Shown: positions 32,773 through 41,513 of the stretch, one piece after another
Layout of the letters: the number at the start of each line of letters is the position of its first letter
How positions within the stretch are numbered: the first letter of the stretch is position 1
Origin: Phycisphaerae bacterium
Lineage (GTDB): Bacteria; Planctomycetota; Phycisphaerae; UBA1845; Fen-1342
DNA length: 64,000 nucleotides
Reading direction: 5' to 3'
Assembly (NCBI GenBank): GCA_028279405.1
Contig: JANQNU010000051.1
Location: 1 to 64,000 of the forward strand
Notes under the pieces: generated by a model
The model's input: the letters and a program-made list of their open reading frames with translations, nothing else
Told to the model about the DNA's origin: nothing
The model's database searches: none
Program-made: the position numbers and the translations under genes

Positions 32773-33659
32773 TACGAGGACCCGGCGAAGGGCGGAGTGC
32801 CCGAACTCGCAGCGACCTTCACGTCAGGTGTGATCGACGGGCCAGCGATCAGCACGCCGCCGCGCACCACGGGGTTGTTGGTCGCGACCACCGTGTCCGC
32901 ACCGTTGGCGAAGTTGAGCGTGCCGCCGAAGTGGACCTCGCTGTCGGTCACCGTGGTCGGGTACTGGTTCTGCGAATGGTCCACGAGGCCCTTGAACGCC
33001 TTGATCGCTGTAAACGTGGCGTCGCGGCCCATGATCCGGAACGTGGCACCATCGCCGCGGGTCTCAACGAGCGTGACGGTCCCGCCGGACGTCGACCAGT
33101 GCTCCCACACGCCACCGTTGACGTAGATGTTGGCCGGATCGTCGAACGACTTGACGAATCCGCCCTGCTGATGGACGTTCGTGATCGCGGCCGTCGCCTC
33201 GATGATGAGGTCCTTGATATCCGAGCCTTCGACGAAGAGGTTCGTGATCGTTACGCCGCCGATTCGCATCGAGCCGCATCGCTGGACGGTGACGTTTGTG
33301 AAGGTGCCCGCGACGAGATTGAGCACCGAATCGCCGGTATTGCTGTCGAGGATGACGACCTCGGTTGCGGTTTGAAGATCCCAGTAGGAGCCCTTACAGC
33401 GCCGCCCTTCGAACCGCAGCGTCGAACCGGTTCCCGCTTGCAGTGGGTTGCCCGACGAACCGATCTTGCCGGCGAAGTCAGGGCCCACGATGAAGGTCAT
33501 CCCGGTATTGGCGTTGAACTGCGCCATGTTGGTGTTGATATGCTGCGAGCCCTGCAGGAATAGAACGGTATCGTCGTTCCCAGGGACGGCGCCACCAGAG
33601 TAGTTGGACGTGTCGTTCAGGTCGTCGTTGTTATCGAGCCATCGCACGACGCTTGGCAT
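32772..33659 (-). CDS. Beta-helix-like tail appendage protein
   Basis: A 295-residue protein. Repeated short beta turns (GTFTNVTVQRCGSMRIGGVTITNLFVEGSDIKDLIIEA) and DDTVLFLQGSQHINTNM suggest a right-handed beta-helix fibre. Start set by AGGAGG five bases before the ATG. In phages such proteins bind or degrade surface polysaccharide. Confidence 0.65.
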   Translation of the reverse strand: MPSVVRWLDNNDDLNDTSNYSGGAVPGNDDTVLFLQGSQHINTNMAQFNANTGMTFIVGPDFAGKIGSSGNPLQAGTGSTLRFEGRRCKGSYWDLQTATEVVILDSNTGDSVLNLVAGTFTNVTVQRCGSMRIGGVTITNLFVEGSDIKDLIIEATAAITNVHQQGGFVKSFDDPANIYVNGGVWEHWSTSGGTVTLVETRGDGATFRIMGRDATFTAIKAFKGLVDHSQNQYPTTVTDSEVHFGGTLNFANGADTVVATNNPVVRGGVLIAGPSITPDVKVAASSGTPPFAGSS

Positions 33660-33672
33660 GATTGCCTCCTTG

Positions 33673-33915
33673 CTAGATGCCGTCCTGCTCGGCGACCTTC
33701 CATTCGTCGCCGGTCCAGTTGTCGCACACAAAGCCGTCTCGAACGGCATCGATGAATACGGTCGGGCACGGGCGCCCGTTCCGCTTGGTGAAGCCGAGTT
33801 CGCTGTTCCGGCACGCCGGCACTCCATCGGGGAATTGCCGTGTCGCTGGCAGCGTCACGCGATGCGGGCAATCGCCACACGCCATGTCGATGTCTACCGC
33901 GTATCGCTCGGTCAT
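33673..33915 (-). CDS. Small cysteine-containing late protein
   Basis: An 80-residue protein with CGDCPHRVTLP, ACRNSELGF, CPTVFIDAVRDGFVCDNW; six cysteines in CxxC-like spacing may bind metal. Overlaps the upstream gene by four bases. Confidence 0.55.
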   Translation of the reverse strand: MTERYAVDIDMACGDCPHRVTLPATRQFPDGVPACRNSELGFTKRNGRPCPTVFIDAVRDGFVCDNWTGDEWKVAEQDGI

Positions 33916-34607
33916 TGGAACGTCTCCACGCGCCACGTGACGGAGACGCCCGGTGCCCAGTTGACACCGCCCCCGGGACCGCCGCCGAAGCCGGTTGTTA
34001 TGGTCGTGATGTCGAGCGGAGAGCATCGCTCGAGTCCAACGAGATCGCCTCCCAGGTTCGCCGTTCCAGGTGGGAACGGTGGGCCTGGCGGCGTGTAGTC
34101 GCATCCGTCGAGATTGGACTCGTCCTGGTGGTGGCCCAGCATCCATCCGGCACCGAGCCCATCGACGGAGAGATAGCTTCCGAACGTGATGTAGTGCCAT
34201 ACCTGGCACGTTGCCTCTTCAAGGATCTCTTCCTTGGCAGGGAATCCAGAGAGTCGGTAGCGTTCGTAGTGGACTGCTGCGACTGGCAGTGCGGTCCTCC
34301 ACACGCACGGGAGTCCGGGTGCACCGAATCCCTCGGATTCGAGTTCCGGGTGCCGCTCGAGGTTCCAGGTCCCGTTGAGCGAACCGAGGACCACCCAGTG
34401 TTCGCGCGTTGCACCGCCGGGCGGCGCCGGCTCCCGTGGCGGGGGCAGAGGAATCCCCGATACCGATAGACGCACGCGCCTCGGTGTTGAGCCGGCGAGC
34501 ACCGACTCGCATATCTGGCACACTTGGCCACAACGAACCCGCCTGAAACGATTCGACGCGCACCGCGCGCGCTTGAATCTGTTCTCGACACAACTCCGAA
34601 TCAGCAC
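33912..34607 (-). CDS. Hypothetical tail-region protein
   Basis: A 231-residue protein with a basic Cys-containing start, a Pro-rich segment near 50, then beta-rich, Trp-rich sequence ending GVNWAPGVSVTWRVETF. No family recognised. It lies between tail-tip and fibre genes. Confidence 0.55.
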   Translation of the reverse strand: MLIRSCVENRFKRARCASNRFRRVRCGQVCQICESVLAGSTPRRVRLSVSGIPLPPPREPAPPGGATREHWVVLGSLNGTWNLERHPELESEGFGAPGLPCVWRTALPVAAVHYERYRLSGFPAKEEILEEATCQVWHYITFGSYLSVDGLGAGWMLGHHQDESNLDGCDYTPPGPPFPPGTANLGGDLVGLERCSPLDITTITTGFGGGPGGGVNWAPGVSVTWRVETFQ

Positions 34608-34611
34608 GGGA

Positions 34612-35301
34612 CTATCCCCCCTCCGGGCACGTTCCGTGTGCGCGGAACAGAGCGAGCCACTTTTGCGTCACGGGTTCGAAGGTGACAGCGATGCGGCGAT
34701 CCTGATCGGGATCGACGATGCCATCCTCGACGAGGTCGCTAACGTGCTCGGTGAACACCACAACGCCCGGGATCGGATCGCCCTCGGGCAGGTTGTTCGC
34801 GCCGATCAGCCGGACGGTGAGAGTGACTTGCTCTACGGACACGACCTCGGCTTGGCGGATCGGTGAACCACCGCCGCCACCTGCCAGGAGCAGCATGTAG
34901 TAGAACTCGCCGGCTGCGTCGTAGGTTGGCGCCGCGAGTCCAGGGGAGTGCGCTGGGACCTGAACACCCGGCCCCATGATCGGCGTCGCCGGCTCTCGAT
35001 TGCGCGTAGGGAGAGTGACCTGATCTTCCGGATCGCCCGATGAGTAGCCGAACTGATAGAGCCAGTACTTGGTCGGGTCCGCCTCGCTCGGGACAAGTGA
35101 GACTGGTTCGACTGTCGGCTGTGTATCCACTCGGTTCCGCTGGGGCTGCTCGACCACCGTTCCGCCTCGGGTCTGCCGGGACGTAGTGCCAGCGCCGCCG
35201 ATCACGCCGGCCTGCTGCGCCTTGTCCCGAAGGCGGTTCATCTGGGCCGCGCTCAAAGTTCGCTGGCCGCGAGTGAATGTCGGCAGCTGGTTATCGATCA
35301 T
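34612..35301 (-). CDS. Predicted tail-tip protein
   Basis: A 229-residue protein: LSAAQMNRLRDKAQQAGVI near the start, then beta-rich sequence and a Gly run (LLLAGGGGGSP). Overlaps the upstream gene by four bases. No family recognised; placed by position downstream of the tape measure. Confidence 0.55.
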   Translation of the reverse strand: MIDNQLPTFTRGQRTLSAAQMNRLRDKAQQAGVIGGAGTTSRQTRGGTVVEQPQRNRVDTQPTVEPVSLVPSEADPTKYWLYQFGYSSGDPEDQVTLPTRNREPATPIMGPGVQVPAHSPGLAAPTYDAAGEFYYMLLLAGGGGGSPIRQAEVVSVEQVTLTVRLIGANNLPEGDPIPGVVVFTEHVSDLVEDGIVDPDQDRRIAVTFEPVTQKWLALFRAHGTCPEGG

Positions 35302-36314
35302 GGTGCAGCCTGCGGAATCCCCAGAATGGCGAAGCTGGTTTCCTTGTAGAGTCTCACGATCCGCACCTGACGCGGGGTCACGAGGTCGTTGGTGATCCTG
35401 GTTCCGACGACCTGCGGCGGATTGCCTTGCGTGTTCTCCTCACGCGTGACGGCGCGATCGAACAGCAGATAGAAGCCGTAGCGGATCGGTAACCGCTCCG
35501 TCGGGGTTGGCCACGCGGATCCATTCCAGTCCTGGACGATGCGGTTGCTGTTTTGATCCTGGTCAGGGAATCGTGGCGGATCGCTGAAACCTTCGATGAA
35601 TGTGTGGGTCACGAAGAATTCGATCTGGCCGGCATCATTCGCGGCCTCTCTGACTTCGAGACCGTTGTACAGCAGCGAGTTCTTCTCGTACGCACGACCC
35701 ATCAGTAGCATCGCCGTTGAGTTGACCATTCCAGCTAGTTTGCGCATCGCAAACGTATTGGGGATGTTTGTGGTCGGGGGCATGCTGACGGTGATCTCGT
35801 GGGCAGGAACCATGACTTCGGTTCCGGTCCGCGCATCTGGGTTAACGCCGTCGGGACCCACAAGGAACTCTGGCGCGCCGCCGGCAGGATCGGGCTTCGT
35901 GTATCGCGTGCTGCCGATCTGTCGTTGCGGGGCTTCTACGTCCGTTTGTACGTGCTGGCTGATCAGCCGAGTTGATTCGGTGACGAGCGGTGGGTCACCA
36001 GGTCGTAGCCTCTCAGGCTCGCGGAATCCAGACACCCGAGGAAGTCGCCAGGTTACATCTACGTAGAAGCGGTCATCGTTCGTGTCTTGGTCTGCGCTTG
36101 CTTCAATACGAATCGGCGTGAAGTCCAGCGCCAGTAGGGCATTGTCGTGCTCCCACGGGTCCGCATACTCGGGCAGACCCTGAGCGTTGACGGCCGCGGC
36201 GATGTTGGTCGCGTTAGTGGCAAATCTGACGCGGTAGCTCCGCTGGTCAGCAGGGTACGCGACGTACTGCTCCGAGCCGATCAAGATCCGTGCAGTCGAT
36301 AGGTCAACCGTCAC
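35298..36314 (-). CDS. Predicted tail-tip/baseplate hub-type protein
   Basis: A 338-residue protein immediately after the tape measure gene, where distal-tail or hub proteins are found. Beta-rich with many charged loops; FAMRKLAGMVNSTAMLLMGRAYEKNSLLYNGLEV is a helical insert. No specific family seen. Four-base overlaps at both ends. Confidence 0.55.
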   Translation of the reverse strand: MTVDLSTARILIGSEQYVAYPADQRSYRVRFATNATNIAAAVNAQGLPEYADPWEHDNALLALDFTPIRIEASADQDTNDDRFYVDVTWRLPRVSGFREPERLRPGDPPLVTESTRLISQHVQTDVEAPQRQIGSTRYTKPDPAGGAPEFLVGPDGVNPDARTGTEVMVPAHEITVSMPPTTNIPNTFAMRKLAGMVNSTAMLLMGRAYEKNSLLYNGLEVREAANDAGQIEFFVTHTFIEGFSDPPRFPDQDQNSNRIVQDWNGSAWPTPTERLPIRYGFYLLFDRAVTREENTQGNPPQVVGTRITNDLVTPRQVRIVRLYKETSFAILGIPQAAP

Positions 36315-37777
36315 GTGATCACCACCCCTACGGCTAGCTGGCCTTGCCGGATCTCGCTCAAGTGCTCGTTGGTCTTCTTCTGCTCGGCGAGCATTCGGTC
36401 CTGCACGTCTGTCGAGCCAAGGAAGCCGCCGAATCGCAGTGCGGCGCCAGCGCTAGCGATCGCGCTGGACAGTCCCGAACCAACGACGTTCTGAACAGCG
36501 TCGCGGATACGTTCGCGCTTCGGTTTCTTCTTATCTTCCTTCTTCCCCGCCGCGACGTTTGTTGCGGTCAGCCGGCTGATCTCGGCGCGGTTGGCTGCAA
36601 CCTGCTTGGCAGCCTCTTCCGCGGCGTTCTCGATGTCCCGGAACCCATCAGCGACACCCTTTGACGCCATCTGCGACTGCGCCAGTCGGTCGATCTCCGC
36701 ATTGAGCGCGGCGACGTCGTCGGTATAGATCTCCTTCGCCGTGTCGAGCAACGCTTTGCGGTACGCAACGGCGAAGTCCAGCTGTTCTTGAAAGATCCCT
36801 CCGGTGACCTTGTTGACAACATTGGCGACGTCCACGAACGCGCCCTGTAGGTCCTGCATGAAGCCGATGATCGCAACTGCGCCCTGCGAGACGAACCGTC
36901 GGAAGAGCAGCCATCCGAGTTTGAGCGATTGGATGGCGTCCGCGACGAACCCGACCGACCGCTTGATGCGATCGAACGCCTTGGCTACGAATCCGTTCTG
37001 CACGACACCGATCTTCACCCACTCGGTCAGCCTTTTCGCCGCGAACTCGATGAACGGTGCGAGCTCAACCGCGATTCGGTTGGCCACTCCCCCGATCGCA
37101 TCGCGCAACAGCGCTACAGCGTCGTTCGATGCTTCGATCTTGGCCGCGTCAACGCGGTTGAGAGTGATCCCAAGTGCTTCGGCTTCTTGTGTGACCTCTT
37201 CCAGGCCCTTCCGGCCGAGCGCCAGTGTGTTGATCAGGCCGACGCCTTCACTGTCGAACAGCTTGAATCCGAGCCGAACACGGTCGGTCTGTGATCCTAC
37301 TTTCCCCATGGCATCAGCGATCGCAAGGAACTGCTGATCAGGGCTCTTCGTTGTGAGCGTCGCGGCGCTTAGCCCGAGTTCTTCGAGTGCCTTCTTCGCT
37401 ACTCCGGACCCCTGTGCCGCCTCGGAGATTCGGCGCGTCATACGCTGGAGGCCGAGGTTTAGCGCCTTCTGCTTGTTGCCCGTGAGTCCGGCAGCGATTT
37501 GCAGGCCTCGAAGCGCTTCCGTTGTTACACCCAGCTTGTCGGCGGTCTTGGCAAGCGCGTCGATGCTGTCGAACGAACTCTTAACGAGCGCGGCAAGTCC
37601 GCCGCCGGCGACGAGTGCTCCGAAGGCCGAGCCGAGGACGGTGATCTTCGCGCCGATCGCGGCCACCTTGTTGCCGAACGACCCGATCCGCTTTGCAGCT
37701 GCAGTGATCCCGGCGACGAACTTCCTCGCGTTCGCCGAGATGATGACGCCCAGACTGCCGATACTCTTTTCAGCCAC
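36311..37777 (-). CDS. Tail tape measure protein
   Basis: A 488-residue, mostly helical protein: a Lys/Ala-rich coiled start, a hydrophobic hairpin (ITVLGSAFGALVAGGGLAALV) near 50-70, an EALRGLQIAAGLTGNK-type block common in tape measures, and hydrophobic helices near 280. It is short for a tape measure and predicts a short flexible tail. Lies directly after the tail chaperone genes, as in lambda-like phages. Confidence 0.85.
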   Translation of the reverse strand: MAEKSIGSLGVIISANARKFVAGITAAAKRIGSFGNKVAAIGAKITVLGSAFGALVAGGGLAALVKSSFDSIDALAKTADKLGVTTEALRGLQIAAGLTGNKQKALNLGLQRMTRRISEAAQGSGVAKKALEELGLSAATLTTKSPDQQFLAIADAMGKVGSQTDRVRLGFKLFDSEGVGLINTLALGRKGLEEVTQEAEALGITLNRVDAAKIEASNDAVALLRDAIGGVANRIAVELAPFIEFAAKRLTEWVKIGVVQNGFVAKAFDRIKRSVGFVADAIQSLKLGWLLFRRFVSQGAVAIIGFMQDLQGAFVDVANVVNKVTGGIFQEQLDFAVAYRKALLDTAKEIYTDDVAALNAEIDRLAQSQMASKGVADGFRDIENAAEEAAKQVAANRAEISRLTATNVAAGKKEDKKKPKRERIRDAVQNVVGSGLSSAIASAGAALRFGGFLGSTDVQDRMLAEQKKTNEHLSEIRQGQLAVGVVIT

Positions 37778-38078
37778 CTCGTAACGCCTTGAATGCGGCC
37801 TTCTGTTGCTCCGGCGTCTGCGGTGCCGGACGGAGCTTGATCAACGAGTACTTCCGAGGCCGTTCTGCCGGCGAGTTCTTACCACGGTTGGCGTTCGCAA
37901 ACATCGCCATGAATGACGACCAGCGGACGTCTTCCGCCTCGTCCCCGAACGGCTCGACCCCGTAGAACGCCAGCCACATTTGGTACTCTCGTTCGGTTAT
38001 CGACCCGAGCAGCTCATCAACGGTGCGCCCGAGCGCCAGCGCCAGCCGAAAGGTGGTGCGCAATGCGCCGGGCTGCAT
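37770..38078 (-). CDS. Tail assembly chaperone, T part (frameshift extension)
   Basis: A 102-codon frame (MQPGALRTTFRLALALGRTVDEL...), which reads directly after a -1 shift at the slippery site at the end of 38078-38422. The fusion would be about 217 residues, the G-T protein of lambda-like phages that loads onto the tape measure. WLAFYGVEPFGDE is the usual block of such T domains. It may never be made alone. Confidence 0.8.
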   Translation of the reverse strand: MQPGALRTTFRLALALGRTVDELLGSITEREYQMWLAFYGVEPFGDEAEDVRWSSFMAMFANANRGKNSPAERPRKYSLIKLRPAPQTPEQQKAAFKALRGG

Positions 38079-38422
38079 CAGTTTTTTGAGACGTCCTCGA
38101 ACGGTGCGTCCGGCATCGACAGTTCAAGAGCCTTCTCCGCGATCGCGATGACGAGCTTCGGATCCCATTCCTCCAGCTGCTCGAGCGGGTGGTCATCAGG
38201 CAGCATCCGCTTTCCGTTCTCGTCACACAGGGCTTCACGCACGAAAGCGAACGTCATATCGGAGGCATTGGAGAGCGTTTCCCCGTTGAGTACGCCGAAC
38301 TCGACCATCTTCTTCACGGTCAGCGCTCGTACGCAGACGAACTTTCCGTCCTGGCCTGGGACCGGCACGCGCTCGATGCGCCGCAACTTCTTAATCTCTT
38401 CGAGATTCATCAACTCGGACAT
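38078..38422 (-). CDS. Tail assembly chaperone, G protein
   Basis: A 114-residue helical protein (VRALTVKKMVEFGVLNGETLSNASDMTFAFVREALCDENGKRM). It sits between the tail tube and tape measure genes and ends TCA AAA AAC TGA, where ribosomes can slip by -1 into the next frame. Confidence 0.85.
   Translation of the reverse strand: MSELMNLEEIKKLRRIERVPVPGQDGKFVCVRALTVKKMVEFGVLNGETLSNASDMTFAFVREALCDENGKRMLPDDHPLEQLEEWDPKLVIAIAEKALELSMPDAPFEDVSKN
38081..38087 (-). promoter_or_regulatory. Programmed -1 frameshift site, A AAA AAC
   Basis: On the minus strand the heptamer A AAA AAC, in the correct phase, ends one codon before the G stop codon TGA. After a -1 shift the next codons are CTG ATG CAG, the exact frame of the T part. 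Confidence 0.88.
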
Positions 38423-38431
38423 TTGGTGCTC

Positions 38432-38860
38432 CTACGGGATCGCGGCCCACGTGGGCGCACCGCTGACCTTCACGGTCACGGTTGCCTCGAGCCGATCCTC
38501 GGTTTCGCTTTCGATCTCGACTCCAGTGACAATCCCGCCGACCGAGACGCGATCGCCGCTGGACGTGCTCGTGAACTGGGGCCACTCGACCCGGTAGAAC
38601 TCGCTGGTCCCCAGGTAATCCCGCAGTGTCACGAACGTCGCGTCGTTCGGGTCGAACACCAGTACGACCTCGATCTCGCCGCCGTCCTTCAGGCCAGGGA
38701 TGAACTCGCGCCAGCCGTTGGGACTGTCGTTGTTGGTGACGTCTACCGTGTCGGCCGACAGGTTCGGACCGTTGACGCTTAATACTTGGGCGAGCGCCGT
38801 GTACGTGATCCCGTCGTCGCTGTGGTAAAACTCGGTCCGAAGTCCAATGGCACTCGACAT
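38432..38860 (-). CDS. Major tail tube protein
   Basis: A 142-residue protein. SPNGWREFIPGLKDGGEIEVVLVFDP and YRVEWPQF...VSVGGIVTGVEIES are typical of siphovirus tail tube proteins (lambda gpV-like/TTP family). It forms the hexameric rings of the tail tube. Directly upstream of the chaperone genes. Confidence 0.88.
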   Translation of the reverse strand: MSSAIGLRTEFYHSDDGITYTALAQVLSVNGPNLSADTVDVTNNDSPNGWREFIPGLKDGGEIEVVLVFDPNDATFVTLRDYLGTSEFYRVEWPQFTSTSSGDRVSVGGIVTGVEIESETEDRLEATVTVKVSGAPTWAAIP

Positions 38861-38905
38861 ATGAAGGTCCTCCGTGACCTTTGGGCGGCGCGTCCGTGCA
38901 CCGCG

Positions 38906-39349
38906 TTAGTCGGCTGTGTCCTCGACAATCCAGATGTCCCAGTCTTGGGAACGCCGGAAGATCGCCGTGTCTCGACCCTCTTCCTGCTCTACGGGCTGGT
39001 CCTGTTCGCTCTGAAGGAACGCGCCCTGGATCGGCGGCAGGCTGTCTTGCGCTGGCGGGTCAGGGACCGGCGCGAACGCCTTGTTGTCCAGCGCTTGCCG
39101 AACGGCCCGGGCAACGTCCAACGTCTGTTTGTGGGTCGTTCCGAAACAGTCGAGTTGGAACGTCAGACGCGCTTGATTCAGCGCACCGTCGTTCGCATGC
39201 CCGTGTTCGGAGTCGACCCGCGTGTATCTGATCGATGGCAACGGCTCGCCCTGGACCCGCCTCGGTCCGATGCGGTCACTGACCAACGCCGCGATCGTCG
39301 CGTCGTCTTTCAGGACCTTGACCAGGGATGCCTCGGGCGCCGCTGCCAT
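38906..39349 (-). CDS. Tail completion/terminator protein (DUF3168)
   Basis: A 147-residue protein: LVSDRIGPRRVQGEPLPSIRYTRV and RLTFQLDCFGTTHKQTLDVARAVRQAL are the DUF3168 (lambda gpU/HK97 gp10-neighbour) signature. It caps the tail at the head-proximal end. Confidence 0.85.
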   Translation of the reverse strand: MAAAPEASLVKVLKDDATIAALVSDRIGPRRVQGEPLPSIRYTRVDSEHGHANDGALNQARLTFQLDCFGTTHKQTLDVARAVRQALDNKAFAPVPDPPAQDSLPPIQGAFLQSEQDQPVEQEEGRDTAIFRRSQDWDIWIVEDTAD

Positions 39350-39352
39350 CGG

Positions 39353-39781
39353 TTACGCCTTCTTTCGAATCTGCTCGGCCATCTTGTCTCGCATGGCATT
39401 GAGTGCGGCCAGCTGCGAGCTACGCCACGCCTGACGCATGAACGGCTGCGGTGCTGATCGCACCGTCCCGAACTCAACGAGGTGCGCGTACTGCGTCGGG
39501 TTGGCCACGACAGTCCGGCCGTCGCGTACGACGGTCTTCTTGAACCCACGGCGGGGACCGACGATGCCGATCGCCGTACCGCCCTTGGTGGTCTTGTGAC
39601 GCCGGCCGATCGATCTGCTGAGCAGCTTCGACTTCTTGGGAGCCCGCGCCTTCATCGTCTTCGCGACCGGAGCGGTCCCAGCCCGGACGCCGGCGCGCAC
39701 GATCGTCTTGCGGACGGAGTTCTTCAGCTTCTTCATCCGCCGCTCGAGCCGCTTACCGCCATCGAGTCGAACGCTGCTCAC
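39353..39781 (-). CDS. HK97 gp10-like tail component
   Basis: A 142-residue basic protein: GGKRLERRMKKLKNSVRKTIVRAGVRAGTAPVAK at the start, then HLVEFGTVRSAPQPFMRQAW, the HK97-gp10 signature. The start is a GTG that overlaps the stop of the head-tail adaptor gene and has AAAGGA upstream; an ATG 48 bases on is the alternative. Confidence 0.85.
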   Translation of the reverse strand: MSSVRLDGGKRLERRMKKLKNSVRKTIVRAGVRAGTAPVAKTMKARAPKKSKLLSRSIGRRHKTTKGGTAIGIVGPRRGFKKTVVRDGRTVVANPTQYAHLVEFGTVRSAPQPFMRQAWRSSQLAALNAMRDKMAEQIRKKA

Positions 39782-40125
39782 GTCGATTCCTTTGCCATGA
39801 TCGTCAGCTGTCCGCCGACCGTGTCCTCGTCGATTATCGAGACGATGTCGTACGTCCTGGTTCCGCCCTCGTGGTCCGTCCACTGCAAACGAGCCGTCGA
39901 ATCGAGGTCGCGGTAACGCATGACGATCTCGTGGGTCACCGTTGCTTCGACCTGCTCGGCTCGGACGCGTTCGGCACCGCTGAGCGGGCGGATACTTGCC
40001 CAAACGGTGTCGCCGTCGTTCCATGTCTTGATCTCTTCGCCGACGTCGTCGCGACTGTGGCCCGGTGTCTGGATCAACACCCGGCGATTCAGTCGGCCAA
40101 TACCGCGTCTTACGAGACCTGGCAC
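39778..40125 (-). CDS. Head-tail adaptor/head closure protein
   Basis: A 115-residue protein: RVLIQTPGHSRDDVGEEIKTWNDGDTVWASIRPLSGAERVRAEQVEA is the phage head-tail joining protein (SPP1 gp16-like) signature. It closes the head after DNA packaging. Confidence 0.88.
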   Translation of the reverse strand: MPGLVRRGIGRLNRRVLIQTPGHSRDDVGEEIKTWNDGDTVWASIRPLSGAERVRAEQVEATVTHEIVMRYRDLDSTARLQWTDHEGGTRTYDIVSIIDEDTVGGQLTIMAKEST

Positions 40126-40136
40126 AACGGACCTCC

Positions 40137-40733
40137 TTACGCAGCCACGTATTCGCGGCCCGAGATCGCATCGAGCAGGTACTGCAGCGTCATCGGGACC
40201 GGAACGAATACACCCTGGGCGACCGCGTCACGGTGGTTGTGTAGGTGGAGCACGTACTGAGCGAACGCGACGACGACGTCCTTCGGCTGCGCGGCGTGAT
40301 CGCCGTAGCCAGCGACGTACGTGACCTTGATCGCATTTGGTGCCGTGTCCGCCCCGGGCCATCCGGTCTTGCTAACGATCCGACCTGGCTCGCCTACAGT
40401 GTCGGTGTAGTAGTCGGTGGACGGCATCGTCACGAACGCGCCGTTCACCAAGTACTCGACGCTCGTGACCGACTGGGCCGGGGGCCGCGGAAGGCGGATC
40501 TCGCCTTCCGGGAACCTGTCCAGCCAGAGCCGATACGTGGTCGTGACGAACGTGCGGTTGTATTGCCGCTCGATCATCCGCCGCGCGGTCGGGATCAGCC
40601 TATCCGTCAGCAACGTGTCGTCCGCGGTGTGCTCGATCTTGGCGTACTCCTTCGCGATCGCCGCGGAGACCGGCTCTTCAGCCGGTCCCGAGACGACCTC
40701 AAGGCTTGCAACTGGAAACCGCGGCTCATGCAC
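40137..40733 (-). CDS. Head-tail connector (gp6-like)
   Basis: A 198-residue protein: VSAAIAKEYAKIEHTADDTLL, RMIERQYNRTF, then VEYLVNGAFVTMPSTDYYTDT and NAIKVTYVAGYGD, typical of HK97 gp6/phiE125 gp8-like connectors that bind the portal. Confidence 0.88.
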   Translation of the reverse strand: MHEPRFPVASLEVVSGPAEEPVSAAIAKEYAKIEHTADDTLLTDRLIPTARRMIERQYNRTFVTTTYRLWLDRFPEGEIRLPRPPAQSVTSVEYLVNGAFVTMPSTDYYTDTVGEPGRIVSKTGWPGADTAPNAIKVTYVAGYGDHAAQPKDVVVAFAQYVLHLHNHRDAVAQGVFVPVPMTLQYLLDAISGREYVAA

Positions 40734-40743
40734 GTGCGTCTAC

Positions 40744-41187
40744 CTACTTGCTGCCTTCCGGAGGCGTGTGGAGGATGTGGCCCGCGATCACACCGGCTTC
40801 GTTGTTGTCGTACGGCGCGTCTCGGTTTCCGACGAGGTACGCGAAGATCCCGTCGCACGTCGAACTTGTGCCACGCAGGACGACCGCGCGCAGCCAGTCT
40901 TTGGCCGGCCGATGGACGTAGACCCACTGGATGTCGTCCGACGCTCCAGCGTTGACTTCCGATCCCTCCAGATCGTCGTACGCATCGCTCGACCCGTTGT
41001 CGTCCGACTGCTCAACGTGCAGGACATTGTTCGCCGCCGGCGTTCCGAATCGGGTGACGAACAGGACACCCTCCCAGCCACCGTTCTGTGAAAGGTCGAT
41101 TCCGGATCCGGTGACGGCGCTGGTCCCCGCCGCAGCCGCAGCGGCAGCACCGATGATCTTCATGTTTTCAGGGAGAACACCACGCAT
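40744..41187 (-). CDS. Hypothetical virion-region protein
   Basis: A 147-residue protein with an Ala-rich start and a compact beta-rich body (WEGVLFVTRFGTPAANNVLHVEQSDD). It lies between capsid and connector genes and could be a decoration or head protein. No family recognised. Confidence 0.6.
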   Translation of the reverse strand: MRGVLPENMKIIGAAAAAAAGTSAVTGSGIDLSQNGGWEGVLFVTRFGTPAANNVLHVEQSDDNGSSDAYDDLEGSEVNAGASDDIQWVYVHRPAKDWLRAVVLRGTSSTCDGIFAYLVGNRDAPYDNNEAGVIAGHILHTPPEGSK

Positions 41188-41189
41188 GG

Positions 41190-41453
41190 TTACTTGCTCC
41201 TTCGAGCCGTGGTCTCACGCTTCGCAGCCTTCCCACGTTTGTCGGCTGCGGTCGATTCGACCGGGTCTTCCTTCTTGCGTTCGGCCGCATCGGGTTTGGG
41301 GTCATCGTCGACGTAGACCGCGCCCTTGCGCTCTTTGACGAGCTTGTGGGCGAGTTCTTCGTCGCACTCGACGATCGTGCCGGGCATACCCTCTGCTTCG
41401 GGAATGCCGCAGTTGTGGGTCAGCCTGATGCGCCGTGTCTTTTCCTTTGCCAT
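41190..41453 (-). CDS. Small hypothetical protein with basic tail
   Basis: An 87-residue protein: a small beta domain (IRLTHNCGIPEAEGMPGTIVECDEELAHKLVKERKGAVYV) then a Lys/Arg-rich disordered tail. Two bases separate it from the next gene. Such small proteins often lie between capsid and connector genes; role unknown. Confidence 0.6.
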   Translation of the reverse strand: MAKEKTRRIRLTHNCGIPEAEGMPGTIVECDEELAHKLVKERKGAVYVDDDPKPDAAERKKEDPVESTAADKRGKAAKRETTARRSK

Positions 41454-41513
41454 CGCTCGATCCTTTGAGGACGGGAACGCGGCATTACGCCGCGCCCCGG
41501 GGGATTGGTTCGA

